A stretch of DNA of 63,646 nt, from assembly GCA_022842065.1 (NCBI GenBank), contig JALHQH010000066.1, forward strand, positions 1-63,646. The letters are read 5' to 3'. This DNA comes from Caldilineaceae bacterium (GTDB taxonomy: Bacteria > Chloroflexota > Anaerolineae > Caldilineales > Caldilineaceae). The number at the start of each line of letters is the position of its first letter. The first letter of the stretch is position 1. The notes under the pieces are model-generated. The model had not been told where the DNA came from. It ran no database searches and saw only the letters and a program-made list of their open reading frames with translations. Positions 34,501-43,796 of this stretch are shown one piece after another. A program made the translations under genes and the position numbers.

Positions 34501-35316
34501 CTAAGTGAGGCAAGTGCCAATCTGCCGACCGATCATGAGTGGGTGCAGGCTGCGCAAAGGCGCAAAGAGCAGTTGCTCAATGATATCCGTACAATGGCCA
34601 AGGGGCAGGCCGTGGTGGCAGCAGCAACCTGGCCGCGTGAACTCGACCAACTTAAACAAAGCTACATCACCTCATATAGTGAATTGCATTACCAGTTGGT
34701 CTTAGGGCAGAATGGCATCGACAGTATGGAGGCCCTTAAGCGTTCGCCCCACTTTGTGCAACTACGTGAACTTGCTCAGATTGACATTCTAACCACTGGC
34801 GATCTGACGACATGGGAGAATGCGTTAAAGGCGATTCCAACCTGTAGCGAGTTTCACAGCGGTTTGTTGGCGAATACCCCCACCTGCCCATCCTGCCGTT
34901 TACGTGCCATCCAATCGGCAACAGTGCCAGCTGCGGATCGGCTAGCGCTATTGAGCAATCGACTGGAAATGCTGACTGCACAATGGCATGGCGGGCTCCG
35001 CGATGCGTTGGCTAGTGATACGGCCCGCCAGAGTATGGCCGCCATGACACCTGCGGAGCGCCGTCCATTGGATGCTTATCTCGCGCTGGCTGATCCGACA
35101 GTTGTTGCCCTGCCGCCTGGTCTTGTTCCTGCTGCCAACAAAGTGTTGCATGGTTTGACGACCAAGGGCATCGCGGTGCCGGCCTTGGTGGCGGCGCTTA
35201 AGCAGGGTGGCCTGCCCTGCACTATTCAGGAACTAGAAAGCCGCTTCCGCCGCTATCTGGCGCAACAAATGCGTGGCCATGACGAGGGCAACACGCGCTT
35301 GATATTGGAAGAATGA
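31522..35316 (+). CDS. brxC: BREX ATPase BrxC (DUF6079-type)
   Basis: 1264-aa AAA-like ATPase, the largest BREX core protein. Walker A GNYGTGKSH is at residues 67-75 and a Walker B-like ILFVLDELLDYL at about 175-186. The start RELVTYEPLETIIQLRE is typical of the DUF6079/BrxC family in type 3 systems. A C-x2-C pair (TCPSCRLRAI) near residue 1125 may bind zinc. BrxC is needed for phage exclusion and usually also for methylation. The gene is intact and compositionally uniform. It starts 17 bases after brxF. Confidence 0.88.
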   Translation: MRYRELVTYEPLETIIQLREVNDKQKARHLVETYVISDRMAEKLAEVVIPQLRLDRPTDNKGVMVVGNYGTGKSHLMSVISAVAEHADLVVYLQNERVRRALEPVAGTFKVARMEIGGVTRSLRDSVLDQLEEFLEEMGTPYPFPSADQVTNNKDALIAAVDGFRRQYHGQGILFVLDELLDYLRSRDERALILDLGFLRELGEVAELTAFRFVSGVQESLFDSPRFAFVADQLRRVRDRFEQVRIAREDIAYVVAERLLHKNDRQLALITDHLRRFTSLYPLLADNLEGYARLFPIHPAYIETFEQVYIAEQREVLKTFELAIRGVLDNEVPTDQTGLISFDHYWGMIKDNPSLRTLPGVVDVVEKSDVLTERVESAYTRRNLKPLAQRIIQALSVHRLTTSDINTPLGMTIEELRDKLCLWTALPEADAQFLADTIQVALREIMRTVSGQYISLNEDNGQYYLDLKKTIDFDANIAKRGEFFNRTDLNRYFFEVLRQILTELPSSVHVPGYFIWPYELPWLAKNVTRPGYLFFGLPKERSTAQPPRDFYIYILPPFSDPGAAVADLQREGTEPDDLVYHLAEIDSEMEGLVRSYAGAKAMAQQSPIHAHDYEDKADIYFRRLRRWLEENSASQMRVTYRGATRTFPEVLATVRSSASQNIQEVLEIIAAHLLEPTFGDRYADYPAFANVREPISEKARPINAMEGIRVIAGRPRTNMATNILRGLHLLDDEDRIKPLNSIYANHLLQLLLAKGETLVVNYGEVLTQVAGGLQPIYKDCRFQLEPEWVAVLLVALVYDGQIVLNLGGTDELDAGTVERASTRAIEDLSEFRFYKRPRGLPLALWQQIFDGLGLQSSLVRDENKRDQAVTELQQLVQRELRETVALQDQVQRGFTLWNSPLFTDRLDLRTQGGAVVSHAPLAGVSLSVTDLLPALRATKDFLEKLSRYNTAGKLRNFALNAAEVQEALTYRKGVQRIKQVAALVTQLQSITSYLSEASANLPTDHEWVQAAQRRKEQLLNDIRTMAKGQAVVAAATWPRELDQLKQSYITSYSELHYQLVLGQNGIDSMEALKRSPHFVQLRELAQIDILTTGDLTTWENALKAIPTCSEFHSGLLANTPTCPSCRLRAIQSATVPAADRLALLSNRLEMLTAQWHGGLRDALASDTARQSMAAMTPAERRPLDAYLALADPTVVALPPGLVPAANKVLHGLTTKGIAVPALVAALKQGGLPCTIQELESRFRRYLAQQMRGHDEGNTRLILEE

Positions 35317-35422
35317 AGAACATTGATACGCAGGTGTGTGGTACTGGTCACAGCTGCATTGCATCAACAGAATACACTGGACCAGCACTTGACACTTGAT
35401 TTAATATGGAAGCGACTTTGGT

Positions 35423-38143
35423 ATGACTGAAAGAGCAACCCAACCTGAACTGCTGCGCGAAGCCAGCGCGAACGATAACCCCGGCCCCGTCACCTGTCTG
35501 GGCCTGACCTTTACTAACGAGGCGGAACGCCGCGCCTACTTCACGACACGATTACGCGAACATCTGCAAGATCCCACTTTTCGGGCGATTGAAGGTTTTC
35601 CCCGCGGTGACGATGAAGATATTCTCGCCCTTTCTGATCCGCCCTATTATACAGCCTGCCCCAACCCCTTCTTGCCCGAGATCATAGCCGAGTGGCAAAC
35701 GGAACGCGCCGCCTTGCACGCCAACTTGGGTTTGCGTGATGAAACCTATCACCGAGAACCCTTTGCTACCGATGTTTCGGAAGGCAAGAATGACCCGATC
35801 TACAACGCCCACTCCTACCACACCAAAGTGCCGCATAAGGCGATTATGCGCTATATCCTCCACTACACCGAACCAGGAGATATTGTCTTGGATGGTTTTT
35901 GCGGGACAGGTATGACTGGCGTGGCTGCCCAGCTATGTGGCGACCGTAAGACTGTAGAGAGTTTGGGCTATCGGGTAGCAATGGATGGAACGATCTACGA
36001 GGGGGATAAGGCTATTTCACGATTAGGTGTACGCAAGACGGTTCTCAACGACCTCTCTACAGCAGCCACTTTTATCACCAACAACTACAACACACCCATA
36101 GATGTAGCTGCATTTGAGGGTAAGGCACATGAAATTTTGCAAAGAGTCCAGGAAGAGACGGGATGGATGTATGAGACTTGGCATCCACACTTTGAGCATC
36201 CGGAACGCGTAAAAGCTACCATTAATTATACAATATGGTCAGATATTTATGTTTGCTCAAACTGTGGCAACGAATTTATTTTTTGGGACGTAGCCGTTGA
36301 TTTAGAAAATAGTGGTATTAAAGATGTATTCCTCTGTCCCACCTGCATGTCCAATCAAAGCAAACGCACATCTGAGCGCGCATGGGAGATGGTTACTGAT
36401 ATCGTATTAGGTCAGTCGATACGACGTGCCAAACAAGTGCCAGTCTCAATTAGCTACTCCGCAGCTGGTCACCGGTTTGATAAGGTTCCAGATGCAAACG
36501 ACATATTTCTCATAGAACAGATAGAAAACAGTTATCTTCCATTCCCTTGTCCTGTTGTTTTACTTCATGATGGCTACAACACACGCCAGCCAATCGAAAG
36601 TCATGGCATAACTCATGTGCATCAATTTTATACGGGACGTAATCTGCGAGTTCTTTTGAGGTTATGGAATAACGCTAGCAGTCCTATTTACAAATTTGCG
36701 GTTTCTGCTCTAATGCCACGAGGATCACGAATGCATCGTATAGCCGGCTCTCGTGTTGGAAAACAAAAGAAAACGCCAGGTGGTATGACCATTGGACTGG
36801 TTACAGGTACACTGTATGTACCTGCGATATCAGCTGAAATGAACCTTCTGCAACAATATAAAGATCGCGTCAATCAAATTTCTAAAGCTGCTTATGGTAA
36901 TCGTTTCACTTCTAGCCGCTGTATAAGTACGGGTAGTGCAACTACAATCGAATATATATCTGATTCATCTGTAGACTATATATTCATTGATCCACCATTC
37001 GGCGGCAACCTTATGTATTCAGAGCTGAATCTGTTATGGGAAGGCTGGCTTCAGGTTTTAACAAATAATCAGCCAGAAGCTATAACAAATCAAGTTCAGG
37101 GTAAAAGTCTTCAAGATTATCAACGTTTGATGAGCCAATGTTTTACAGAATTTTACCGGATACTTAAACCTGGACAGTGGATGACTATTGAATTTCACAA
37201 CTCACAAAATGCAGTTTGGACTGCTATTCAGGAAGCAGTCCAGCAGGCTAGATTCGTAGTGGCGGATGTCCGAGTACTTGATAAACAGCAAGGCTCCTTC
37301 AAACAATATACTTCTCACTCAGCAGTAAAACAAGATCTAATTATTTCTGCTTACAAACTGAGTACTGAGTTTGAAGAACAATTTCTCTCTCATGCTGGTA
37401 GTGCTACTGGCGTTTGGGATTTTATTCGCCAACATCTGGTGCAGGTACCGTCAGTGGTGGTTAACAATGGCATATTGGAAACGGTGGCAGAGCGGCAGAA
37501 CTATCTACTCTTTGATCGCATGGTCGCCTATTACATCCAGCGCGGGATAGCAGCACCGATGGGTGCAGCCCAATTTTATGCTGGGCTTGACCAATATTTT
37601 GCCGAACAAGATGGCATGTACTTTTTGCCCGACCAGGTTGCTGAATATGATAAAGCACGGCTCGAGTATGGCGTGGTGGCCCAAATGAGTCTCTTTGTCA
37701 GTGACGAAAAGAGCGCCATCAACTGGTTGCGCCACCAGTTACAGGCTGAGCCGATGAGTTTCCAACAAATCCAACCTCGCTTTCTGCAAGAATTGCACCA
37801 GGCCCGCCATGAGGATCTGCCCGACCTAAAGATCCTTCTAGAACAAAGTTTCCTACCGGATGACGAGGGCGTATGGTATGTACCAGACCCCAACCGGGCG
37901 GAAGATTTGGAAAAGCTGCGGCTGCGCGGTCTGTTGCGGGAGTTTGCGCAATACAAGGAAAGCAAAAAGAAACTGCGCCAGTTTCGCAGCGAAGCGGTTC
38001 GTGCCGGCTTTTCCCATGCCTGGCATGAACGCGATTATGCCACCATTGTCGAAGTCGCCGAACGCCTGCCGGAACAGGTCTTGCAGGAAGACCCTGAACT
38101 CTTGATGTATTATGACAACGCCAGCTTGCGGGCGGAGTCGTGA
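35423..38143 (+). CDS. pglX: BREX type 3 adenine-specific DNA methyltransferase PglXI
   Basis: 906 aa. The SAM-binding motif FCGTGMTG is at residues 159-166 and the catalytic DPPF at 523-526 (FIDPPFGGNLMYSELN), the amino-methyltransferase order. A zinc ribbon sits between them (C278-x2-C281, C305-x2-C308). BREX methylases mark a non-palindromic adenine site on self DNA. The middle (about residues 213-669) is clearly richer in A+T than both ends, which match brxC, so the core and target-recognition region may have been swapped by recombination. It begins 106 bases after brxC. Confidence 0.87.
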   Translation: MTERATQPELLREASANDNPGPVTCLGLTFTNEAERRAYFTTRLREHLQDPTFRAIEGFPRGDDEDILALSDPPYYTACPNPFLPEIIAEWQTERAALHANLGLRDETYHREPFATDVSEGKNDPIYNAHSYHTKVPHKAIMRYILHYTEPGDIVLDGFCGTGMTGVAAQLCGDRKTVESLGYRVAMDGTIYEGDKAISRLGVRKTVLNDLSTAATFITNNYNTPIDVAAFEGKAHEILQRVQEETGWMYETWHPHFEHPERVKATINYTIWSDIYVCSNCGNEFIFWDVAVDLENSGIKDVFLCPTCMSNQSKRTSERAWEMVTDIVLGQSIRRAKQVPVSISYSAAGHRFDKVPDANDIFLIEQIENSYLPFPCPVVLLHDGYNTRQPIESHGITHVHQFYTGRNLRVLLRLWNNASSPIYKFAVSALMPRGSRMHRIAGSRVGKQKKTPGGMTIGLVTGTLYVPAISAEMNLLQQYKDRVNQISKAAYGNRFTSSRCISTGSATTIEYISDSSVDYIFIDPPFGGNLMYSELNLLWEGWLQVLTNNQPEAITNQVQGKSLQDYQRLMSQCFTEFYRILKPGQWMTIEFHNSQNAVWTAIQEAVQQARFVVADVRVLDKQQGSFKQYTSHSAVKQDLIISAYKLSTEFEEQFLSHAGSATGVWDFIRQHLVQVPSVVVNNGILETVAERQNYLLFDRMVAYYIQRGIAAPMGAAQFYAGLDQYFAEQDGMYFLPDQVAEYDKARLEYGVVAQMSLFVSDEKSAINWLRHQLQAEPMSFQQIQPRFLQELHQARHEDLPDLKILLEQSFLPDDEGVWYVPDPNRAEDLEKLRLRGLLREFAQYKESKKKLRQFRSEAVRAGFSHAWHERDYATIVEVAERLPEQVLQEDPELLMYYDNASLRAES

Positions 38144-38172
38144 TAATAGTAAGCTGCTGTAATTTATTGATG

Positions 38173-38178
38173 TATAAT
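38173..38178 (+). promoter_or_regulatory. Possible -10 box for the inserted cassette
   Basis: TATAAT at 38173-38178 preceded directly by TG, in the AT-rich 220-bp gap before the three-gene cassette. The -35 region is poor. Confidence 0.35.
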
Positions 38179-38365
38179 AGAATTGTTTCCTATTAATTTT
38201 ACTTCAGCATGAACCCAAGTAGTGGTCTCGCATTAATCTTATGAATTAACAACTCTTGCCAGAGAGTTCTGATTAGTCAACTTGCTAAATACGATTTGTT
38301 TAGGGGCAAATCTAATGCAAATCATAGCTTGCAGTTTTTTATCAGTCTAGAAGGTCAGGTAAATA

Positions 38366-38776
38366 ATGCCTAACAAGAAACTAAAATGGTTAATATATAC
38401 AGTTCTAATTGGGTTTATCCCAATGTTTGCAAGGCTACTTTTATTTTTTGTTATAACTAATCGAAGCAGCCAAGAGATTGTATCTACTTCTGATCTCGTT
38501 ACTTTTGGGTTAGTCTTGCATATATCAAATATAAATGAACTTGAACATGTGCGAAAACTAGAAGCAAACTGGAAAACTGTCCAAACTGGAACATCAATAT
38601 TTTTTGTGTGCATATATAGCATTTTGTTTGCATTTTCCCTTATTGCTTCTAGTAATCCAGGAACTTTTGATGAGCAATCTATGAAAATTGGTACAAGTGC
38701 TTTGTGTGTTTCATCTCTTGCTCTAAGCTACTCAATCTACGACAAAATATCGAGAACGGAAGGAAAATTGAAATGA
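38366..38776 (+). CDS. Cassette gene 1: small three-TM protein
   Basis: 136 aa with hydrophobic helices at about residues 9-30, 75-95 and 105-125. No known domain is recognised. It is the first gene of a tightly packed AT-rich operon sitting where BREX type 3 normally has brxHII. The stop overlaps the next start (ATGA). The start is ATG 38366 with an AAGGTCAGG leader. Probably an effector or anchor membrane component; this is inference. Confidence 0.65.
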   Translation: MPNKKLKWLIYTVLIGFIPMFARLLLFFVITNRSSQEIVSTSDLVTFGLVLHISNINELEHVRKLEANWKTVQTGTSIFFVCIYSILFAFSLIASSNPGTFDEQSMKIGTSALCVSSLALSYSIYDKISRTEGKLK

Positions 38777-39114
38777 CTTCAATTATATTAATTATCAGTT
38801 TTGTCGTTACAGCTTTTGGTTTAGGTGTAGCAGCCTGGTCTTTATATTCAACCAGAAAGAATATTCATTCTAGTAACAACAATCGACGTAACACATATTA
38901 TAGTTCTGGAACACTAATGTTTGAGGGCGGAACGTTAAATTTCCCTAAAAATCAATCTATTACTATTGAAGAAAAAACCAGAGTGCGTGATTTACTAATA
39001 AATAAGGCAGAGGATTTATTAAGCCTTTCATTAAATAAAGATGAGAAATTTAAGTACATTGCAGCAACTTTATCTATGTATTTAGAGCAACTAGCCAAAC
39101 AAGTAGAAGATTAA
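38773..39114 (+). CDS. Cassette gene 2: small single-TM protein
   Basis: 113 aa: one N-terminal membrane helix (residues ~3-25), a polar Asn/Ser/Tyr-rich stretch and a C-terminal helical domain (EEKTRVRDLLINKAEDLL). The ATG at 38773 overlaps the previous stop by ATGA and has AGGA upstream. No homologue is recognised. The coupling to genes 1 and 3 points to a three-component complex. Confidence 0.65.
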   Translation: MTSIILIISFVVTAFGLGVAAWSLYSTRKNIHSSNNNRRNTYYSSGTLMFEGGTLNFPKNQSITIEEKTRVRDLLINKAEDLLSLSLNKDEKFKYIAATLSMYLEQLAKQVED

Positions 39115-39115
39115 T

Positions 39116-40672
39116 ATGATTAGCAAAATAAACAATAACCATATCGACAAAAATTTGTTATTTGCCGTTGGTAGCTTACACTTCAAGAGTAGGAAAGGCA
39201 CCTTAGGGGCGTATAACTTCCTAAGTGATTCTATTTACTTACCCCCAAATGAAACTAGGGAAAGCCAAGAGATCAAAAACCATGAAATTGCGCATAGAAT
39301 CATGGCTCACTATGAAATGAGATTCAGCGGGTTTCATGTTTTGTCAAGATTAGTTGGAATTAGTCATACGCTTTTAGAAGCTTTTCTCAAAGAATTAGAT
39401 GAAATTAACAGCAAATCTAATTATAAGATATCACTATATGGTACCGATTTTTCTAATCTTGAATTAAAAACTGGCAATAGCTCTTCTACACCCTATATTG
39501 TAAATCGCCTACTAATCTATTTAGAGCGTATTCGCCAAGTTGAAGGTTTATATGATATGGTTTTCAGAAGTATTCAGCCAATGGCTGAGCTTGTAGCAAT
39601 TGATTATACGGGAAATGTGAAGACGAACACAGATGTTTGGTATCTGCAAAAAAATAACAAAAAAATCGATATTGTTACGCTGCTCTATAACAAATTAAGA
39701 GGAAATCCTCTTTTTAAAGCCGAAGTATCTAAATATTCAAAAAATTTTGGTGGATATGATACAAAATATGGCAGCTTTCAAAAGGCAATGTATAAAGCAT
39801 GGGATGCTTACAATTCTATTCAAGATCCTGTCTTGCGTAAGTATACATCCCGCCTTTGTATGTATATTCTTGGTATTGATGCCGATAACAATATTGTACT
39901 AAATGATCCTATACACTTTTTATTAAATGTTCAGAAAGACTTTGTCGGACTTCGTTTTCTAAAAAGAGAACTTGAATCAAGTGGCAAACGCGCTATTGAG
40001 TTTATAGACAGTAACTTTTTATCAGACCTACCTGCGGAATTTAAAGAAGCACAAAATCGTGTAGAGAAGATGTGGTTATTGAATCAATTGCAGATCACGG
40101 CAAGAGAGCGCCACGATATTATTATGCCCTGGTCACACGTTATGTCATTACAATCTGACGATCCAGCTTATTCTTTTATAAAATATTATGATTTTGATAA
40201 TGATCCTATGGGACCAACAATATTTATCAATGGCGCGTATTTAATTCGAGCAAAAGCAATTGACTTAAAGTCGATGGCTGATTTTGATAAAGAAGAAGAC
40301 AAGTTAACAGAGGATTACCTAAGAAAGCAGCATGGTTCAGCTTCTTCGGCCCGCTCTAGCCTGATGTATGTAACTGAAATACGTCAGGGTGATATTGACC
40401 AGGGACTAAGATATACGTTTGATGAAGCGATAGAAGCACAATGGTGGGTTAGATTAATACTTCTTGAGTCGCTTAGAAATTCACTGAAAGTAGGTCTACC
40501 TTTACAATGTCCATTTCGAGGTTGGAAAATTGCAAAGCCATCTTCAATTGCCCATGCTCATAAAGAATCAAGTTACATAAAGTGCGGGGATAATTGCTAT
40601 CTTAAACAATGGATAAGTCGTATTAATAGATGGCGTAACTTGGAAGAATTAGATGTAACCTGTGATGTATAA
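39116..40672 (+). CDS. Cassette gene 3: large HExxH putative metallopeptidase
   Basis: 518 aa, soluble, AT-rich coding style. A zinc-type motif HEIAH lies at residues 56-60 (IKNHEIAHRIM), and ELVAIDY further on could give a third ligand. The remainder shows no family I recognise; the C-terminus has several cysteines (PLQCPFRGW, KCGDNCYL). It starts one base after the previous stop. Position inside BREX between pglX and the xisI remnant suggests an anti-phage cassette that displaced brxHII. Peptidase activity is not shown. Confidence 0.65.
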   Translation: MISKINNNHIDKNLLFAVGSLHFKSRKGTLGAYNFLSDSIYLPPNETRESQEIKNHEIAHRIMAHYEMRFSGFHVLSRLVGISHTLLEAFLKELDEINSKSNYKISLYGTDFSNLELKTGNSSSTPYIVNRLLIYLERIRQVEGLYDMVFRSIQPMAELVAIDYTGNVKTNTDVWYLQKNNKKIDIVTLLYNKLRGNPLFKAEVSKYSKNFGGYDTKYGSFQKAMYKAWDAYNSIQDPVLRKYTSRLCMYILGIDADNNIVLNDPIHFLLNVQKDFVGLRFLKRELESSGKRAIEFIDSNFLSDLPAEFKEAQNRVEKMWLLNQLQITARERHDIIMPWSHVMSLQSDDPAYSFIKYYDFDNDPMGPTIFINGAYLIRAKAIDLKSMADFDKEEDKLTEDYLRKQHGSASSARSSLMYVTEIRQGDIDQGLRYTFDEAIEAQWWVRLILLESLRNSLKVGLPLQCPFRGWKIAKPSSIAHAHKESSYIKCGDNCYLKQWISRINRWRNLEELDVTCDV

Positions 40673-40741
40673 TTAATTCCTTATACAACAATTCACTATC
40701 GAGTTAGTTACTGTGGATATTGAGTGCAAGGAGATTCTAGT

Positions 40742-41015
40742 ATGGAACGACTAACAACCTATTGAAACCGAGCTAACCTTTGACGAAGAGCGCAACCATT
40801 ACCAGCTCCTGGGCCTTGGGTGGACACCGGAATGCCGCATATTTGTACCTACTTTATACGCACGGTTGCATAACGGTAAGATCTGGATTGAAAATGATTG
40901 GACAGAAGAAGAACTGGCAACGGGTTTACTCGAACGCCGCGTCGCACCAGAGGATATCCTTTTCGTATTCCATACACCGGAAATGCGCCCCCATACTGAA
41001 TTTGAAATTGCGTAA
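40742..41015 (+). pseudogene. xisI: xisI remnant (fdxN element excision controlling factor XisI)
   Basis: Starting with AAGGAG and ATG 40742, the frame reads MERLTTY then stops. In the +1 frame it resumes with ELTFDEERNHYQLLGLGW, then KIWIENDWTEE, LLERRVAPEDILFVFHTPE and a normal end at 41015. These segments match the XisI family. The N-terminal helix region is deleted and the frame broken, so it is inactive. Its usual partner xisH is not present. Confidence 0.75.
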
Positions 41016-41065
41016 CTCTCGTCTCCCAGCACCTTTCTTAGCCAATCTGGGTATGAGTGTATGCT

Positions 41066-43024
41066 ATGCTTGATCAGCTTCTCCACCACTTTCCACCTCA
41101 CACCCATGCCCTGACCTTGGTTGCTGATCCCGATGGCATCCTAGCTGACGAAACGATAACCGCGGCCTTGCGATCCTGTGGTTTTCGCCTGCTTGTCGAA
41201 AGTGACCCAGTGGCCCTACGCTACGCCTATAGCCGCGCCCAACCGGTGAGCGCCGCTGCGCCGCTCGTGGTTGTCACCCCCGGCGAACTCAATCACACCC
41301 CCTATGACCTTTGGCAACAGGCCCACCATGTCGAACTGGCATTGTATCGCCTCTTTCCAAACCTGGATTATCAAACGCTCAAACAACTCAACCCGGCACA
41401 ACGAGGACGACTTGCCGCCGCCTTGGCGCGAACGCCGGTCCGGCAACCACTCTCCCTACGGGCTACCTTTGAGTATTTGTTGCGCCAGCTCTTTGCCTGT
41501 GACATTCCCAATTTGCAAACACCGAGCGCATTAGTCGCCTGGTTAGCTGATTATCACGCACTGCATGATCCCATGCCTGCTGTGTTAATTACTCACCTAC
41601 TGCAACAGTTGCGACCAGTATCGGCCTTTGCAGGTTGGCCATTGCTTGATCTGCTCACGCAACATGAAGTTTTCTATACCTTTGTCCAACACGCCTGGCA
41701 AGTTTACTTGAATGAACTCAATGGACAAACGACTGATCACCCTGACACCCCGACCCTGCTGTTTGCCACCGACGCCATGCTTCAGGATACCCTACCCCGC
41801 TTGTTGCGCCTGGGTATCCTCAAACCGACAACTGTCCGCCGCCTGGCTGAGACACCTGCTTGGGCATCACCAGCCATCGCCTATGATGCCAATGCTGCTA
41901 GCGCAGTTGAGTTGGATGAAGGCTTGCAGGATTTGACCGAACGTCTACAAATGGCGGATATGCGGTGGGCGGATTGGCAGGCCGTGGCGTGGCGATGGGC
42001 GCAGCTAACGCTAGCTTATTACACCGGCCCACTTTCAATTGCTGATGCCTCTATCCATACCCAATTCCGCCAGCAGCATCTGGACTTGAATGAGGCGTTT
42101 GCAGCCTGGCTCAAGACTGCATATAGCCACCTTGCCGGCGCACGTCTGCCAACGCCGCATCATCTCTTCCATGTTCCTGGCTATTTAGCCACGTTGCTTG
42201 CGCCCAATCACCGAATTGCCCTGCTCGTAATGGATGGCATGAGCCTGGCCACTTGGCTACAGATCAAGCCAGTCTGGCAAGCACGCCACCACGATTGGGA
42301 TTTTGCTGAACAGCTACTGCTGGCCCAAGTTCCTAGCATAACCGCGGTTTCGCGTCAGTCGCTCATTAGTGGCCTACCGCCGCTTAGCTTTGCTGGCACA
42401 TTGACCAACAATCGCCAGGAAGCGCAGCAGTGGAAAAATTTCTGGATGAGCAAAGATCTTGCGGCCCGTCACATTGCCTATGCTTTGCTCCCAAACCGCC
42501 GTGGTCAACCGGACCCGGCCATGATTGAGCAACACAGCCTGCGTGCGCTGTGTCTGGTTAGCACCGTGATTGATGACATCGTGCATGGGGCTACCCAGGG
42601 GCTTGCTGATGTCCATGCCGCCCTGGCGATCTGGCTTGGCAACCAAATGCCCGACAGCCCTGGTTCAGCCTGGCTGGAAGGGTTAATCAACCGTCTATTG
42701 ACAGAGCAATATACCGTCGTAATTGCCAGTGATCACGGCCATGTCAACGCACAAGGCATTGGTGAGCCGCAGGAGGGTGTCACTGTAGAAAGTCGCAGCA
42801 AACGAGCACGTATTTATAGCAATGTTCAATTTGCATCCAATCTCCAATCGCAGTATCCTGATACCATACTGTGGCATGATGATGGTCTGCTTCCTCCTGA
42901 CCGGTGGGTCTTGCTACCCAAAACAGACAAAGCCTTTGCGTTGAGCGGCCAGCAGGTCGTCAGCCACGGTGGCGTCACCATCGAAGAGATGGTAACACCG
43001 TTGGTAACCATTCGGCGCAAGTAG
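41066..43024 (+). CDS. pglZ: BREX alkaline phosphatase-superfamily protein PglZ
   Basis: 652 aa. The alkaline phosphatase-like core has LLVMDGMSLATW (D390) and ASDHGHVNAQG (D556, H557, H559) as metal-binding candidates, ending with VSHGGVTIEEM. PglZ is a core component of all BREX types; its biochemical role in defence is not settled, and nuclease activity has been reported for some members. The ATG at 41066 is preferred to GTG 41057. It lies 50 bases after the xisI remnant and 19 bases before brxA. Confidence 0.88.
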   Translation: MLDQLLHHFPPHTHALTLVADPDGILADETITAALRSCGFRLLVESDPVALRYAYSRAQPVSAAAPLVVVTPGELNHTPYDLWQQAHHVELALYRLFPNLDYQTLKQLNPAQRGRLAAALARTPVRQPLSLRATFEYLLRQLFACDIPNLQTPSALVAWLADYHALHDPMPAVLITHLLQQLRPVSAFAGWPLLDLLTQHEVFYTFVQHAWQVYLNELNGQTTDHPDTPTLLFATDAMLQDTLPRLLRLGILKPTTVRRLAETPAWASPAIAYDANAASAVELDEGLQDLTERLQMADMRWADWQAVAWRWAQLTLAYYTGPLSIADASIHTQFRQQHLDLNEAFAAWLKTAYSHLAGARLPTPHHLFHVPGYLATLLAPNHRIALLVMDGMSLATWLQIKPVWQARHHDWDFAEQLLLAQVPSITAVSRQSLISGLPPLSFAGTLTNNRQEAQQWKNFWMSKDLAARHIAYALLPNRRGQPDPAMIEQHSLRALCLVSTVIDDIVHGATQGLADVHAALAIWLGNQMPDSPGSAWLEGLINRLLTEQYTVVIASDHGHVNAQGIGEPQEGVTVESRSKRARIYSNVQFASNLQSQYPDTILWHDDGLLPPDRWVLLPKTDKAFALSGQQVVSHGGVTIEEMVTPLVTIRRK

Positions 43025-43043
43025 GAGATAAAGGATATCAGCC

Positions 43044-43796
43044 TTGGACAAGCACATTGGCTTTCGCCGGAACATCTACCTGGCGTGGATGGACGCTGCT
43101 GCCGCCTACGCTACACAAACGACCGATGTGGAAATAATCCGCGCACGCCTGGACCCGGTCGTCGAGCAACAAGTTAAAAGCCATGAGAATCGCCAGGTGG
43201 CCATCAACATTTTGCTCAATATCTGGGCCAGAAGTAGCGAAACACACCCTCGGCTATACCAACAAGCCCTTGAACTCTACAAGCAGGCCGAGAGTCCCGC
43301 AGAGCGGCTTTGGCTGCACTATGGATTGACCCTACTGACCTATGATTTCTTCCGCCAAGGCTTGGTCATTATCGGCCAACTGAGCCGGTACAGTGACACA
43401 ATTACCCCCAAGGACGTTAAAAAACGGATGATTGCCGAACTGGGTCAATTGGGTGCGCTGGAGAAGGCAACGGAACGGATAATCTTTTCCCTGCGTGACT
43501 GGGGTATTTTGGCGGAGACCGGGCAATCCTCCACCTATGCCCCGCAACGGCGCTACTTTGCCGCCTCGTCCTTGGCCGTTGAAGAGTGGATGTTGGCGGT
43601 AGCCGCAACTGCGCATCGCGCAGAAGCCATGCCCTTCTCTGATCTGCTGCGTTTGCCGGAACTTTTCCCCCTGAAATTTTCCATCTCAGTTGATCACCTG
43701 CGTCGGTCGCATTTATTCGAGGTCCATCGGCAAGGCGTGGGTTGGGATATGGTTAATGTGAACAACGCTGCTATGTCAGCGCCCGTATTCGCCTAG
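43044..43796 (+). CDS. brxA: BrxA-like BREX protein, apparently frameshifted near its C-terminus
   Basis: 250 aa in the annotated frame. The body (INILLNIWARSSETHP, LSRYSDTITPKDVKKRMIAELGQLG) fits the DUF1819-like BrxA of type 3 systems, a small DNA-binding protein. From about 43755 the coding signal moves to the -1 frame, which reads YVSARIRLDWHEHFKQF and continues to a stop at 43931-43933. A single-base insertion or deletion would join the two. Either the gene is damaged or the assembly has an error. The gene closes the operon. Confidence 0.72.
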   Translation: MDKHIGFRRNIYLAWMDAAAAYATQTTDVEIIRARLDPVVEQQVKSHENRQVAINILLNIWARSSETHPRLYQQALELYKQAESPAERLWLHYGLTLLTYDFFRQGLVIIGQLSRYSDTITPKDVKKRMIAELGQLGALEKATERIIFSLRDWGILAETGQSSTYAPQRRYFAASSLAVEEWMLAVAATAHRAEAMPFSDLLRLPELFPLKFSISVDHLRRSHLFEVHRQGVGWDMVNVNNAAMSAPVFA

